Origin: Bin16 sp965206315
GTDB taxonomy: Bacteria > Chloroflexota > Dehalococcoidia > Lucifugimonadales > Australimonadaceae
Direction of reading: 5' to 3'
DNA length: 64,000 nucleotides
NCBI GenBank assembly: GCA_965206315.1
Contig: OZ242210.1
Location: forward strand, 248,001 to 312,000
Positions 35,438 to 42,694 of this stretch are shown here, piece by piece (the first letter of the stretch is position 1; each line of letters starts with the position of its first letter). Under the pieces are notes generated by a model, which had not been told where the DNA came from, made no database searches, and saw only the letters and a list, made by a program, of their open reading frames with translations. The position numbers were made by a program, and so were the translations under genes.

Positions 35438-36400
35438 GTGTACATCGGCCTCGTGACGCCCGCCCCGCCGTACAGCCGGAACGGCAACCGCGTCACGGCG
35501 AACCGCTGGGCCGGGATCCTGCGCAGCCTGGGGCACCGGGTCACGATCAGCCAGGACTACGGCGGGCAGGACTTCGACCTGCTCGTCGCCATCCACGCGC
35601 TGCGGAGCGCACAGGCCGTCGGTGCGTTCAAGGTCCGCCATCCGGACAGCCCGGTCATCGTGCTGCTGGCGGGCACCGACGTCTACGGGCCGCTCTATGA
35701 GGAGGGCGGCGGCCAGGTGCTCGACGCTGCGGAGCGCCTCGTAACCCTCCAGCGCCTCGCCGTCGACGAGCTCAGGGAGGAGCACAAGGTCAAGGTCCGG
35801 ACGATCGTGCAGTCCGCGAGGGCCACGCCCACGTCCGGCCCGTCGCAGAACGCGCGCCACTTCGACGTGAGCGTCGTAGGGCACCTGAGACCGGTCAAGG
35901 ACCCGTTCCTCACGGCCGACGCAACGCGGCGCCTCCCGCAAGAGTCCCGCATCCGCGTGCTGCAGATGGGCGATTCGATGGGCCCCGCGATGACCCGCCG
36001 GGCGAACGCGCTCGCGGCGAACCATCCGCGGTATGCGTGGCTGCGCGGCCTGCCGTCGTGGCGCGCCCGCCGGCTGCTCAAGCGCTCCCACGTGATGGTG
36101 ATCTCGTCGCTCTCGGAGGGCGGGGCCAATGTCGTCTCAGAGGCGGCGGTCGACGGCGTGCCGATACTGGCGTCCCGCATGCCCGGCAACGTGGGCCTGC
36201 TCGGCGACGACTATCCCGGCTACTTCCCCGTGGGCGACAGCGCGGAGTTGCGCCGCCTGTTGCTCTGCTGCGAGAGCGACCCCACGTTCCTCGACTCCCT
36301 GCGGGAGGCGGAGAAGCCCCTCCGCTCGCTGCTCGATCCACGGCGCGAGTGCGCCGACTGGGCTGCGCTCCTGGACGAGGTCGCGCCAGTCAGGGGCTAG
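35438..36400 (+). CDS. senB: Selenosugar synthase SenB (GT-B glycosyltransferase-like)
   Basis: This 320-residue enzyme is predicted to make a 1-seleno-sugar from a UDP-sugar and selenophosphate, the first carbon-selenium step of the sen pathway. Family segments are clear: VTPAPPYSRNGNRVTANRWA at the N-terminus, LLAGTDVYGPL, VVGHLRPVKDPF, SLSEGGANVVSEA and GLLGDDYPGYFPVGD. It starts at GTG 35438 behind GGAGGT. The stop overlaps that of the convergent permease gene by 4 bases. The same family was formerly labelled TIGR04348 glycosyltransferase. Confidence 0.92.
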   Translation: MYIGLVTPAPPYSRNGNRVTANRWAGILRSLGHRVTISQDYGGQDFDLLVAIHALRSAQAVGAFKVRHPDSPVIVLLAGTDVYGPLYEEGGGQVLDAAERLVTLQRLAVDELREEHKVKVRTIVQSARATPTSGPSQNARHFDVSVVGHLRPVKDPFLTADATRRLPQESRIRVLQMGDSMGPAMTRRANALAANHPRYAWLRGLPSWRARRLLKRSHVMVISSLSEGGANVVSEAAVDGVPILASRMPGNVGLLGDDYPGYFPVGDSAELRRLLLCCESDPTFLDSLREAEKPLRSLLDPRRECADWAALLDEVAPVRG

Positions 36401-37272
36401 CGCGCCAGGCGGCGCATCGCCGCAGAGGCGAGGTCGACGCTCAGCACCAGCAGCAGGTACCAGATGAGGAGCAGGGTCACGGTCGTGTAGTGGAAGTGGC
36501 TCAGGGAGATCCGGAACTCCATGCCGAGGCCGCCGGCCGCCACCAGCCCGACGACGATGGTTGTCCGGATGATGACCTCCCAGCGGTAGAAGAGGTAGGT
36601 GATGAACCGGGGCAGGGCGGCGGGGAGGATGGCGTAGGCGATGACCTGGAACCAGCCCGCGCCGGACGTCCTGAGCGCGCGGGCCGGGCGCGTGTCGAGG
36701 CCTTCCACGACTTCCGCCGTGAGCTTGCCAAGGATGCCGAAGTTGTGTATCGCGAGCGCCAACGCCCCGGGAAGGATGCCGGGCGAGAAGATGAAGACGA
36801 GAAGCATCGCCCATATCAGCTCCGGCACGGAGCGGCTCAGCGCGTAACCGAGCCTGACGACCCCGAACCACGCGGTCCAGACCGGACTCCGGTAAGGGGC
36901 CAACTCGCCCGCCATGACGTTGCGCGCCGCGAACATGAAGGTGAACAGCGCCCCTATGGCGGCGATGCCCGCCGCGAGGACGCTCATGGCAAGCGTGGTC
37001 AGCGCGAGGCGCCCGGCCTCCGCCCACTCCGCGCCCTTCAGGTACGCGGGCGTGCTCTCGCGGCCCACGCCCGCGAGGTCGCCGAGGAACGACCACGCCC
37101 GCGAAGCGGTTTCCCCGGAGAAGAAGCCGTGGCTCGGCCACGACTGCCCGAAGACGATGTACGTCCACGCGGTGAGCATGAGGAAGGCCATCGCCAGCAC
37201 GGAGCCCGACACGAACGTCAGCCTCGGACGCCCGCTCCCTGACACGTAAGCGGCGGTTGGAGCGGGGTTCAT
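36397..37272 (-). CDS. PhnE-type ABC permease of the selenium-locus importer (2)
   Basis: This 291-residue inner-membrane permease has about six helices and a BPD-transp EAA region (ALRTSGAGWFQVIAYAILPAALPRF). It has the same layout as phosphonate/phosphite permeases. ATG 37272 overlaps the stop of the first permease by 4 bases; the longer frame upstream is spurious. The importer has two different permeases, likely a heterodimer. The location between senB and lysR-egtD suggests uptake of a selenium oxyanion. Confidence 0.85.
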   Translation of the reverse strand: MNPAPTAAYVSGSGRPRLTFVSGSVLAMAFLMLTAWTYIVFGQSWPSHGFFSGETASRAWSFLGDLAGVGRESTPAYLKGAEWAEAGRLALTTLAMSVLAAGIAAIGALFTFMFAARNVMAGELAPYRSPVWTAWFGVVRLGYALSRSVPELIWAMLLVFIFSPGILPGALALAIHNFGILGKLTAEVVEGLDTRPARALRTSGAGWFQVIAYAILPAALPRFITYLFYRWEVIIRTTIVVGLVAAGGLGMEFRISLSHFHYTTVTLLLIWYLLLVLSVDLASAAMRRLAR

Positions 37273-38084
37273 GGCGCAAGCCTCCGCCGTACCTGGGAGC
37301 TCCAGAGGTCCACGAGCACGACCATGACCACCAGTACCCAGAGGAACGTCCAGACGCGGGAGTAGGCGAGGTCCTCGAGCGCGATCTGCACCTGGAAGCC
37401 CAGCCCGCCGAGCCCGACCCAGCCGAGCACCGCTGCCGACCGGATGCCGCACTCCAGCCGGTAGAAGGTGTAGGAGACCATGTCCGGCAGCGCCATCGGC
37501 AGGCGTCCGAACAGGAACACCCGCCACTCCGACGCCCCGGAGCGGCGCAGCGCGTCCAGCGGGGCCTGCGGCACGTCCTGCAACAACTCCGAGTAGATGC
37601 GGCCCAGGATCCCTCCGTACGGGATGCCCAGGGCCAGGACCGCCGCCATCGGCGAGAGACCTATCGCGGCAACGAAGAGCAGGGCCCAAACGAGTTCATG
37701 GATCGCCCGGAAGAAGGCGAGGAGACCCCGCGCGGCGCCTATCTGGGTGAGGGCCCCCACACGCGAGCGTGCCGTCGTTCCGGAAGCGATCACACCCAGC
37801 GGGATGCCGATGAGCAGTGCGACCGTAAGCCCCGCGACCGCATAGGCCAGGGTCTGCCAAGCGGCGGCAGCGGCCTTCCTCAGGAGGTCCGGTGAGAGGT
37901 CGGGCCGGATGAATGCGCCCAGCGTCTCGGCGATCGCGCTCACCCCGCGCGGCCGGAAGACGCCCTCGCTCCAGTCGATGCCGAGCAGGCTCAGCGCGAA
38001 TGCGCCGAGAAGGATGAGGGTGATCGTGCGCCGGCTGTCGATCGCGCGTGGGCGTCCCGGAGATATGGGGTACTCAGACCTCAC
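37269..38084 (-). CDS. PhnE-type ABC permease of the selenium-locus importer (1)
   Basis: This 271-residue permease has six predicted helices and an EAA-type loop (LDALRRSGASEWRVFLFGRLPMALPDM). I place the start at GTG 38084, inside the end of the ATPase gene, because AAGGA lies about 8 bases upstream; the longer frame to 38207 is a shadow of the ATPase. It pairs with the second permease downstream, joined by an ATGA overlap. Confidence 0.83.
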   Translation of the reverse strand: MRSEYPISPGRPRAIDSRRTITLILLGAFALSLLGIDWSEGVFRPRGVSAIAETLGAFIRPDLSPDLLRKAAAAAWQTLAYAVAGLTVALLIGIPLGVIASGTTARSRVGALTQIGAARGLLAFFRAIHELVWALLFVAAIGLSPMAAVLALGIPYGGILGRIYSELLQDVPQAPLDALRRSGASEWRVFLFGRLPMALPDMVSYTFYRLECGIRSAAVLGWVGLGGLGFQVQIALEDLAYSRVWTFLWVLVVMVVLVDLWSSQVRRRLAP

Positions 38085-38883
38085 TCCGCAGTCCTTCGAT
38101 CTCGTACAGCTCCTCGAGCATGCGGTCACGGATGCTGAAGGCGGGCACGTCGAACTGCACGAGCCCGTTCCGCAGGCCCACGATGCGGTCGAAGAACTCG
38201 CGCGCAAGGTCGATGGAGTGGATGCTGGCGACGAGCGTTTCGCCCTGCTCCTCGGTCACGTCGGTGAGCAGGCGCACGACTTCCCTGGCCCGTGCGGGAT
38301 CGAGCGATGCCACGGGCTCGTCCGCCAGCACGACAGTGGGACGCTGGACGAGCACCCGCGCTATCGCGACCCGCTGCTGCTCGCCGCCGGAGAGGCGACC
38401 GGCGCGCTGGTGCGCAAGGTGCGTGACGCCTACGCGTTCGAGGGCATCGAGCGCGAGCCGCTGCTCGCGGGGCCAGACCAGCGAGAGCAACGACTTGCCG
38501 AAGCTCCACTCGCCGAGCCTTCCCGCCAGCACGTTGTGCAGCACCGAGAGGTTCGGGACGAGGTCGAACTGCTGGGCGATCATCCCGACGAGCCGGGCGA
38601 GTTCGCGGCCGGGACGGAGGCTGGAGAGGTCACGCCCGCAAAGCTCGACAACGCCGGTCGTCGGGGCGGCGGCGCCCGCCATGAGCCGCAGCAGCGTCGT
38701 CTTTCCGGCGCCGCTCGGCCCGATCACGGCCACCCGGGTGCCCCGCTCGACGGCGAACTCCAGCGGCGCCAGCACGGTCGTTTGGCCGTAGCGCATGGAG
38801 GCGCCGTCGAACCGGACGGCGGGGACCGCCGTCGCAGCGACGGACGCCTCGCTACTCGATAATGCCGAATTGGCGCGCAGCAT
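38074..38883 (-). CDS. PhnC-type ABC ATPase of the selenium-locus importer
   Basis: This 269-residue ATPase has Walker A GPSGAGKTT, a Q-loop MIAQQFDLVPNLSVL, signature LSGGEQQRVAIARVL, Walker B VVLADEPVASLD and a switch His (ASIHSIDLA). The pattern is that of PhnC. ATG 38883 overlaps the end of the binding-protein gene by 32 bases; no better start lies downstream. It energises the two permeases encoded next. Confidence 0.85.
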   Translation of the reverse strand: MLRANSALSSSEASVAATAVPAVRFDGASMRYGQTTVLAPLEFAVERGTRVAVIGPSGAGKTTLLRLMAGAAAPTTGVVELCGRDLSSLRPGRELARLVGMIAQQFDLVPNLSVLHNVLAGRLGEWSFGKSLLSLVWPREQRLALDALERVGVTHLAHQRAGRLSGGEQQRVAIARVLVQRPTVVLADEPVASLDPARAREVVRLLTDVTEEQGETLVASIHSIDLAREFFDRIVGLRNGLVQFDVPAFSIRDRMLEELYEIEGLRSEV

Positions 38884-39724
38884 CCTCAATGGCCTGGTAC
38901 CTGTCGTTGCTCGTGCGAACGAACCGTTCGCCGTTGAAGGACTCGGCGATCTCCTTCGCCTGCCCGCCCCGGTCAACGTCGACGGTGAGCAGCGCGTCGG
39001 TGATGTTGTCCAACGCGTCCTCGCCGAACTTGTCGCCGATCGAAGGATGCGCCACCCAGTGGTAGTTGACGTACGCCGGCGTTCGATAGAACACGTCGAC
39101 CTTGGACGTGTCGACCTCGCCGGCCGCGACGCGTCTCTCCCAGACGGCCTCGCTGAGCGCGCCTGCGTCGAACGAGCCGGCCTCCACGAGCTTCCATGTC
39201 GTGTCGTGCGAACCGCTGAAGCTGAGGGCGCCGAGCTCCGTCTCCGTGTCGACTCCCGCCTGGCTCAGGTAGTAGCGGGGCATCAGGTGCCCGGAGGTGG
39301 AGCTTTCGGAGCCGAACGTCACCGTCTTGCCGCGCAGGTCATCGAGACTGCTGATGCCCGAGCCGGGCGCCGCGACGAAGACGGAATGGAACTCGCCGTC
39401 GCGCGGGCGGTGCGCGATGGCGTCGGCCTCGGGGACGGCGATCCGCGCCTGCACGCCGGTGACTGCGCCGTACCACACGAGATGGATGTCGCCCTGCTTG
39501 AAGGAGGTGACGACGGCGGCATAGTCCGCCTGGGGCACGTAGCGCACGTTCAACCCTGTCTCCTCCGAAAGGTACTCGGCGAGATTGTTGAAGCGCGCTT
39601 CCAACACGCTCACGTCCTGATCGGGTATCCCGGCGATGAGCAGCTCCTGCTCTTCTCCGCTTCCACACGCTGTCAGCCCTGCCAGCAGCAGGACAGCAGC
39701 CATTCCGATGACGATCTTTCGCAT
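38852..39724 (-). CDS. PhnD-family binding lipoprotein, putative selenate/selenite type
   Basis: This 290-residue lipoprotein has the lipobox LTAC (Cys about 19), then a type-2 periplasmic-binding fold. Diagnostic segments are IPDQDVSVLEARF, YVPQADYAAVV, FGSESSTSGHLMPRY, SFSGSHDTTW and VWERRVAAGEVDTSKV. These match the branch annotated in databases as putative selenate ABC transporter binding protein, more than true PhnD. The substrate is not proven. It has AAGGAGA upstream of ATG 39724 and is first in the importer operon, divergent from lysR. Confidence 0.82.
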   Translation of the reverse strand: MRKIVIGMAAVLLLAGLTACGSGEEQELLIAGIPDQDVSVLEARFNNLAEYLSEETGLNVRYVPQADYAAVVTSFKQGDIHLVWYGAVTGVQARIAVPEADAIAHRPRDGEFHSVFVAAPGSGISSLDDLRGKTVTFGSESSTSGHLMPRYYLSQAGVDTETELGALSFSGSHDTTWKLVEAGSFDAGALSEAVWERRVAAGEVDTSKVDVFYRTPAYVNYHWVAHPSIGDKFGEDALDNITDALLTVDVDRGGQAKEIAESFNGERFVRTSNDRYQAIEDAARQFGIIE

Positions 39725-39801
39725 GTCTCTCCTTAGGTCTCCTGGGGGATGCGAGGTATGATACTGTCTCGTGATGGTTGGCGGCATGAACGATTACAAT
39801 T

Positions 39802-39807
39802 TATCAT
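39802..39807 (+). promoter_or_regulatory. Putative leaderless -10 element of the selenium LysR gene
   Basis: TATCAT, six bases, then ATG 39814. The 89-base divergent gap also has TATGAT at 39757-39762, which could serve either strand. A LysR site is expected here, but no clear T-N11-A palindrome stands out. Confidence 0.4.
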
Positions 39808-39813
39808 CAACGC

Positions 39814-40737
39814 ATGGATGTTGGTGCACTCAGGAGCTTCGTCGCCGTGTGTCGTTCCGGCAGCTTCCATGGGGCTGCGCGTGAGCGGCACGTGAGCCAA
39901 CCGGGCGTGAGCAGGCACGTCCAACGGTTGGAGGAAGAGCTCGGCGTAACCCTGCTGGTCCGCCAACGGAAGCACGCGGTGCCGACCGCCGCGGGCAGCA
40001 GGCTCTTCGCCTACGCCGTGGACGCGATCGCCGCCCATGACCGGATCATCGAGTCACTCGCGCGGGACGACGCAGCGGTCGAGGGCGAGCTCCGGATCGC
40101 GGCGAGCACCGCACCGGGGGAGTACCTGCTGCCCGGCCTCCTGTCGCAGTTCACGGAGATCTACCCGCGAGTGCGGCCACGGGTTGCAGTCACCGATTCC
40201 GCATCGGCGACTGCCCAGGTCGCGGAGGGCCACGCCGATATCGGGTTCACCGGGATGCGGGCGGCGCACCCTTCCCTGGAGTGGACGGTGGTCGCGGAAG
40301 ACGAGCTGGTGCTCGCCGTGCCGGGAAGACATCCGTTCGCGGGCAGGGCGTCGGTTGACGTGAGCGAGCTGAAAGGGCTGCCGTTTATCGAGCGGGAACC
40401 GGGGTCCGGCACCTGGACCGGTCTCCGCCGCGCGCTGGACACGGCGGGGATCGGAGAGCCCGGTTACACGCCGGTCATGGTCGTCAACTCGACGCACGCT
40501 ACGCTCGCCGCCGTCAACAACGGCTTCGGGTTCAGTATCGTATCCTCGCTTGCGGTCCACGAGCACGAGTTCGACCAGGTCTACCCGGCGCGGTTGACCG
40601 GCCTCGACACCACTCGAAGCTTGTTTATGGTCAAGCGGACCTCGCTCGACTCATCCGTTGCCCAGGCGTTCGGGGACTGGGTGCTGGCCCGCCTCGCAAA
40701 GGGGCGCGAGACCATTGAAGGGGATCTATCGCGATGA
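39814..40737 (+). CDS. LysR-family regulator, selenium-metabolism type
   Basis: This 307-residue activator-type regulator has an N-terminal winged HTH (LRSFVAVCRSGSFHGAARE, SQPGVSRHVQRLEEELGVTLL). Its effector domain starts ELRIAASTAPGEYLLPGLL and contains ADIGFTGM and EDELVLAVPGRHPFAG. These segments resemble the database family called selenium metabolism-associated LysR regulator. It is divergent from the importer and overlaps egtD by 4 bases. It probably controls the importer and selenoneine genes in response to selenium supply (inference). Confidence 0.83.
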   Translation: MDVGALRSFVAVCRSGSFHGAARERHVSQPGVSRHVQRLEEELGVTLLVRQRKHAVPTAAGSRLFAYAVDAIAAHDRIIESLARDDAAVEGELRIAASTAPGEYLLPGLLSQFTEIYPRVRPRVAVTDSASATAQVAEGHADIGFTGMRAAHPSLEWTVVAEDELVLAVPGRHPFAGRASVDVSELKGLPFIEREPGSGTWTGLRRALDTAGIGEPGYTPVMVVNSTHATLAAVNNGFGFSIVSSLAVHEHEFDQVYPARLTGLDTTRSLFMVKRTSLDSSVAQAFGDWVLARLAKGRETIEGDLSR

Positions 40738-41714
40738 CCGGATCATTCAACGTCACCGTCTGTACGTCAGCGGACGAGGAGCGCGCCTCCGCGGTGGAGG
40801 AGATCGTTCGGGGTCTGACGGCGGAGCCGAAGACGCTGAGCCCCAAGTTCCTCTACCACGAGGACGGCTCCGGCCTGTTCGACGAGATCACGCACCTGGA
40901 GGAGTACTACCCCACCCGTATCGAGCACTGGCTGCTCGAGAACTACGGCGCCCTGATAGTTGGCGAGGTTCGGCCCCACGAGGTCGTTGAGCTCGGGCCC
41001 GGCAACAGCGCCAAGAGCGGTATGCTCATCGGCCCCGGACTGCAAGCCGGAACGCTGCAGCGCTACATTCCCTTCGACATCAGCGAGTCGGCGGTCCGTG
41101 AGGGTGCGCGTGCCCTGTTCGACCTGTACCCGGACCTCGGCGAGATCGCCGCTGTCGTCGGCGATTTCGGACGCCACCTCTCCGCCATACCTCACCCGCA
41201 GGGAACACGCCTCATCGCGTTCCTGGGTTCGACGATCGGCAACCTCTACCCCGATGAGCGAAGCCGCTTCCTGACGGAGGTGCGAGGGCTGATGTCCCAG
41301 CCGGAAGATGCGCTGCTCGTGGGAGTGGACCTCATCAAGGAGGTTCGCACCATAGAGGCGGCCTACAACGACGCCAGGGGCGTGACCGCCCTGTTCAACC
41401 TCAACTCGCTCAAGGCGGTGAACGACCTGCTGGGCGTCGACATCGACGTCAACCAGTTCAGACACTGCGCGCTGTTCAACGACGAGCATTCGCGGATCGA
41501 GATGCACCTGGAGGCACGGGCCGACGTTGCATTCACGCTGCCCGGGAGCAACGACATCGTGCGCGTCCAGGCCGGAGAAACGATCTGGACCGAGAGCTCC
41601 TACAAGTTCACCAGGGACGGCTTCGCCGGGACGCTGCACGATGCGGGCTTCGGCGATGTCCGCTGGTTCACCGACCCCGAGGAGATGTTCGCGCTGGCGC
41701 TGGCCCGTCCGTGA
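40734..41714 (+). CDS. egtD: L-histidine N-alpha-methyltransferase EgtD
   Basis: This 326-residue SAM-dependent enzyme trimethylates histidine to hercynine, the shared precursor of ergothioneine and selenoneine. Family landmarks are KTLSPKFLYHEDGSGLFDEIT, EYYPTRIE, ELGPGNSAKS, FLGSTIGNLYPDE, LVGVDLIKE and YNDARGVTALFN. ATGA overlap with the LysR gene gives coupled translation. With SenA and SenB nearby and no other ergothioneine genes in view, its product most likely feeds SenA. Confidence 0.93.
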   Translation: MTGSFNVTVCTSADEERASAVEEIVRGLTAEPKTLSPKFLYHEDGSGLFDEITHLEEYYPTRIEHWLLENYGALIVGEVRPHEVVELGPGNSAKSGMLIGPGLQAGTLQRYIPFDISESAVREGARALFDLYPDLGEIAAVVGDFGRHLSAIPHPQGTRLIAFLGSTIGNLYPDERSRFLTEVRGLMSQPEDALLVGVDLIKEVRTIEAAYNDARGVTALFNLNSLKAVNDLLGVDIDVNQFRHCALFNDEHSRIEMHLEARADVAFTLPGSNDIVRVQAGETIWTESSYKFTRDGFAGTLHDAGFGDVRWFTDPEEMFALALARP

Positions 41715-41721
41715 GCCGGCG

Positions 41722-42666
41722 TCATCCCCCGGTGGACGCTTCCTTGAGGCGGCGGTACACCGCGACCACCGTCTCCCACGCCGCCTGCGCCTGCTCCGAA
41801 CGGATCGCGGTCATCTGCTCGCCCGCGCGGTAGCACCACGTCGACACGTTGGCTATCCCGGTTGCGGCCATCGCCTCCGCAGCCCTGGTGATCTCGTTCT
41901 CCCGACCCGCTGGTATCGAGAACGCCTGCAGCCAGGCCATTGGCTCCTGCCGGGACTTACTGCATGCGTCGACGATAGCTGCGCACGCGTCGTGCACATA
42001 AGGAGAGACGGGTTGTCCGTGCGCTCCCCACAAGGGTGATACCGCGACCACGTCGGCCGCGCGGGCCGCCGCCAGCTGCTCCGACAGGCTTGGCCCGGGG
42101 AGCACGCCGACCGCAGTGCGCAGTCCGAGTCCGCGGGCATCGCCGCATGCGTCCTCCATCAGGCGGGCCAGGCTCCACTCGAGAAACGTCCCCCCGCCCT
42201 GCGCTTCGAGGAAGGCTTGCTGCATCTCCCGGCAGCTCTCGCAAACGCACGACGCCTCTCCGGGAGCCATCGGGTCGTCGAAGAACACAGCGTCGGCGCC
42301 CGCCCCTGCTGCCGCCTCGATCCAGCTCTGGAGCAGTTCGCGGAATGCAGGCGCGTTCGGGCAGGCCACCGGGACCCGTTCGCCATCAGGCTTGACCTGC
42401 CATGACTCGGGATGCCTGAGCAGGAAGTCGCTGAACGCTTCGCCCGCGAAGAGGCCCCCCAGCCCCCAGCAGTCCAGCCAGGCATCGAGGCCGGCCTCGT
42501 GCGTGGCGTTCACCAGCGCGCTTATCTCGCCGGAGTGGAAGGCCAGGTCGTACTCGCTGAAGGTGTGAACGACGTAGTCGCAACCGGCCTCGACGATCTC
42601 AGGAAGGTCTCGCTCCGCGTAATGCCGGACGAACCGGTTGCCAAGGTACGTGACGCCGAGTTTCAT
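41722..42666 (-). CDS. Putative TIM-barrel glycoside-hydrolase-like protein
   Basis: This 314-residue protein starts MKLGVTYLGNRFVRHYAERD and has the alternating strand/helix pattern of a (beta/alpha)8 barrel. Candidate active-site acids are in DAVFFDDPMA, and a CVCESCREM pair of Cys knuckles may bind metal. Similar segments occur in uncharacterised glycoside-hydrolase-like families. There is no signal peptide, so it is cytoplasmic. The frame is open further upstream into glmS, but ATG 42666 gives the natural start. The function is unproven; its end lies 7 bases from the egtD stop, convergent. Confidence 0.6.
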   Translation of the reverse strand: MKLGVTYLGNRFVRHYAERDLPEIVEAGCDYVVHTFSEYDLAFHSGEISALVNATHEAGLDAWLDCWGLGGLFAGEAFSDFLLRHPESWQVKPDGERVPVACPNAPAFRELLQSWIEAAAGAGADAVFFDDPMAPGEASCVCESCREMQQAFLEAQGGGTFLEWSLARLMEDACGDARGLGLRTAVGVLPGPSLSEQLAAARAADVVAVSPLWGAHGQPVSPYVHDACAAIVDACSKSRQEPMAWLQAFSIPAGRENEITRAAEAMAATGIANVSTWCYRAGEQMTAIRSEQAQAAWETVVAVYRRLKEASTGG

Positions 42667-42694
42667 ACGCGCGCAGTACCGCCCGGCTCTCGCG

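Noticed and set aside
36397..39724. Annotation as a phosphonate importer (phnCDE)
   Set aside because: No C-P lyase or phosphonatase genes are near, and the binding protein fits the selenium-associated branch better. Phosphonate uptake cannot be fully excluded.
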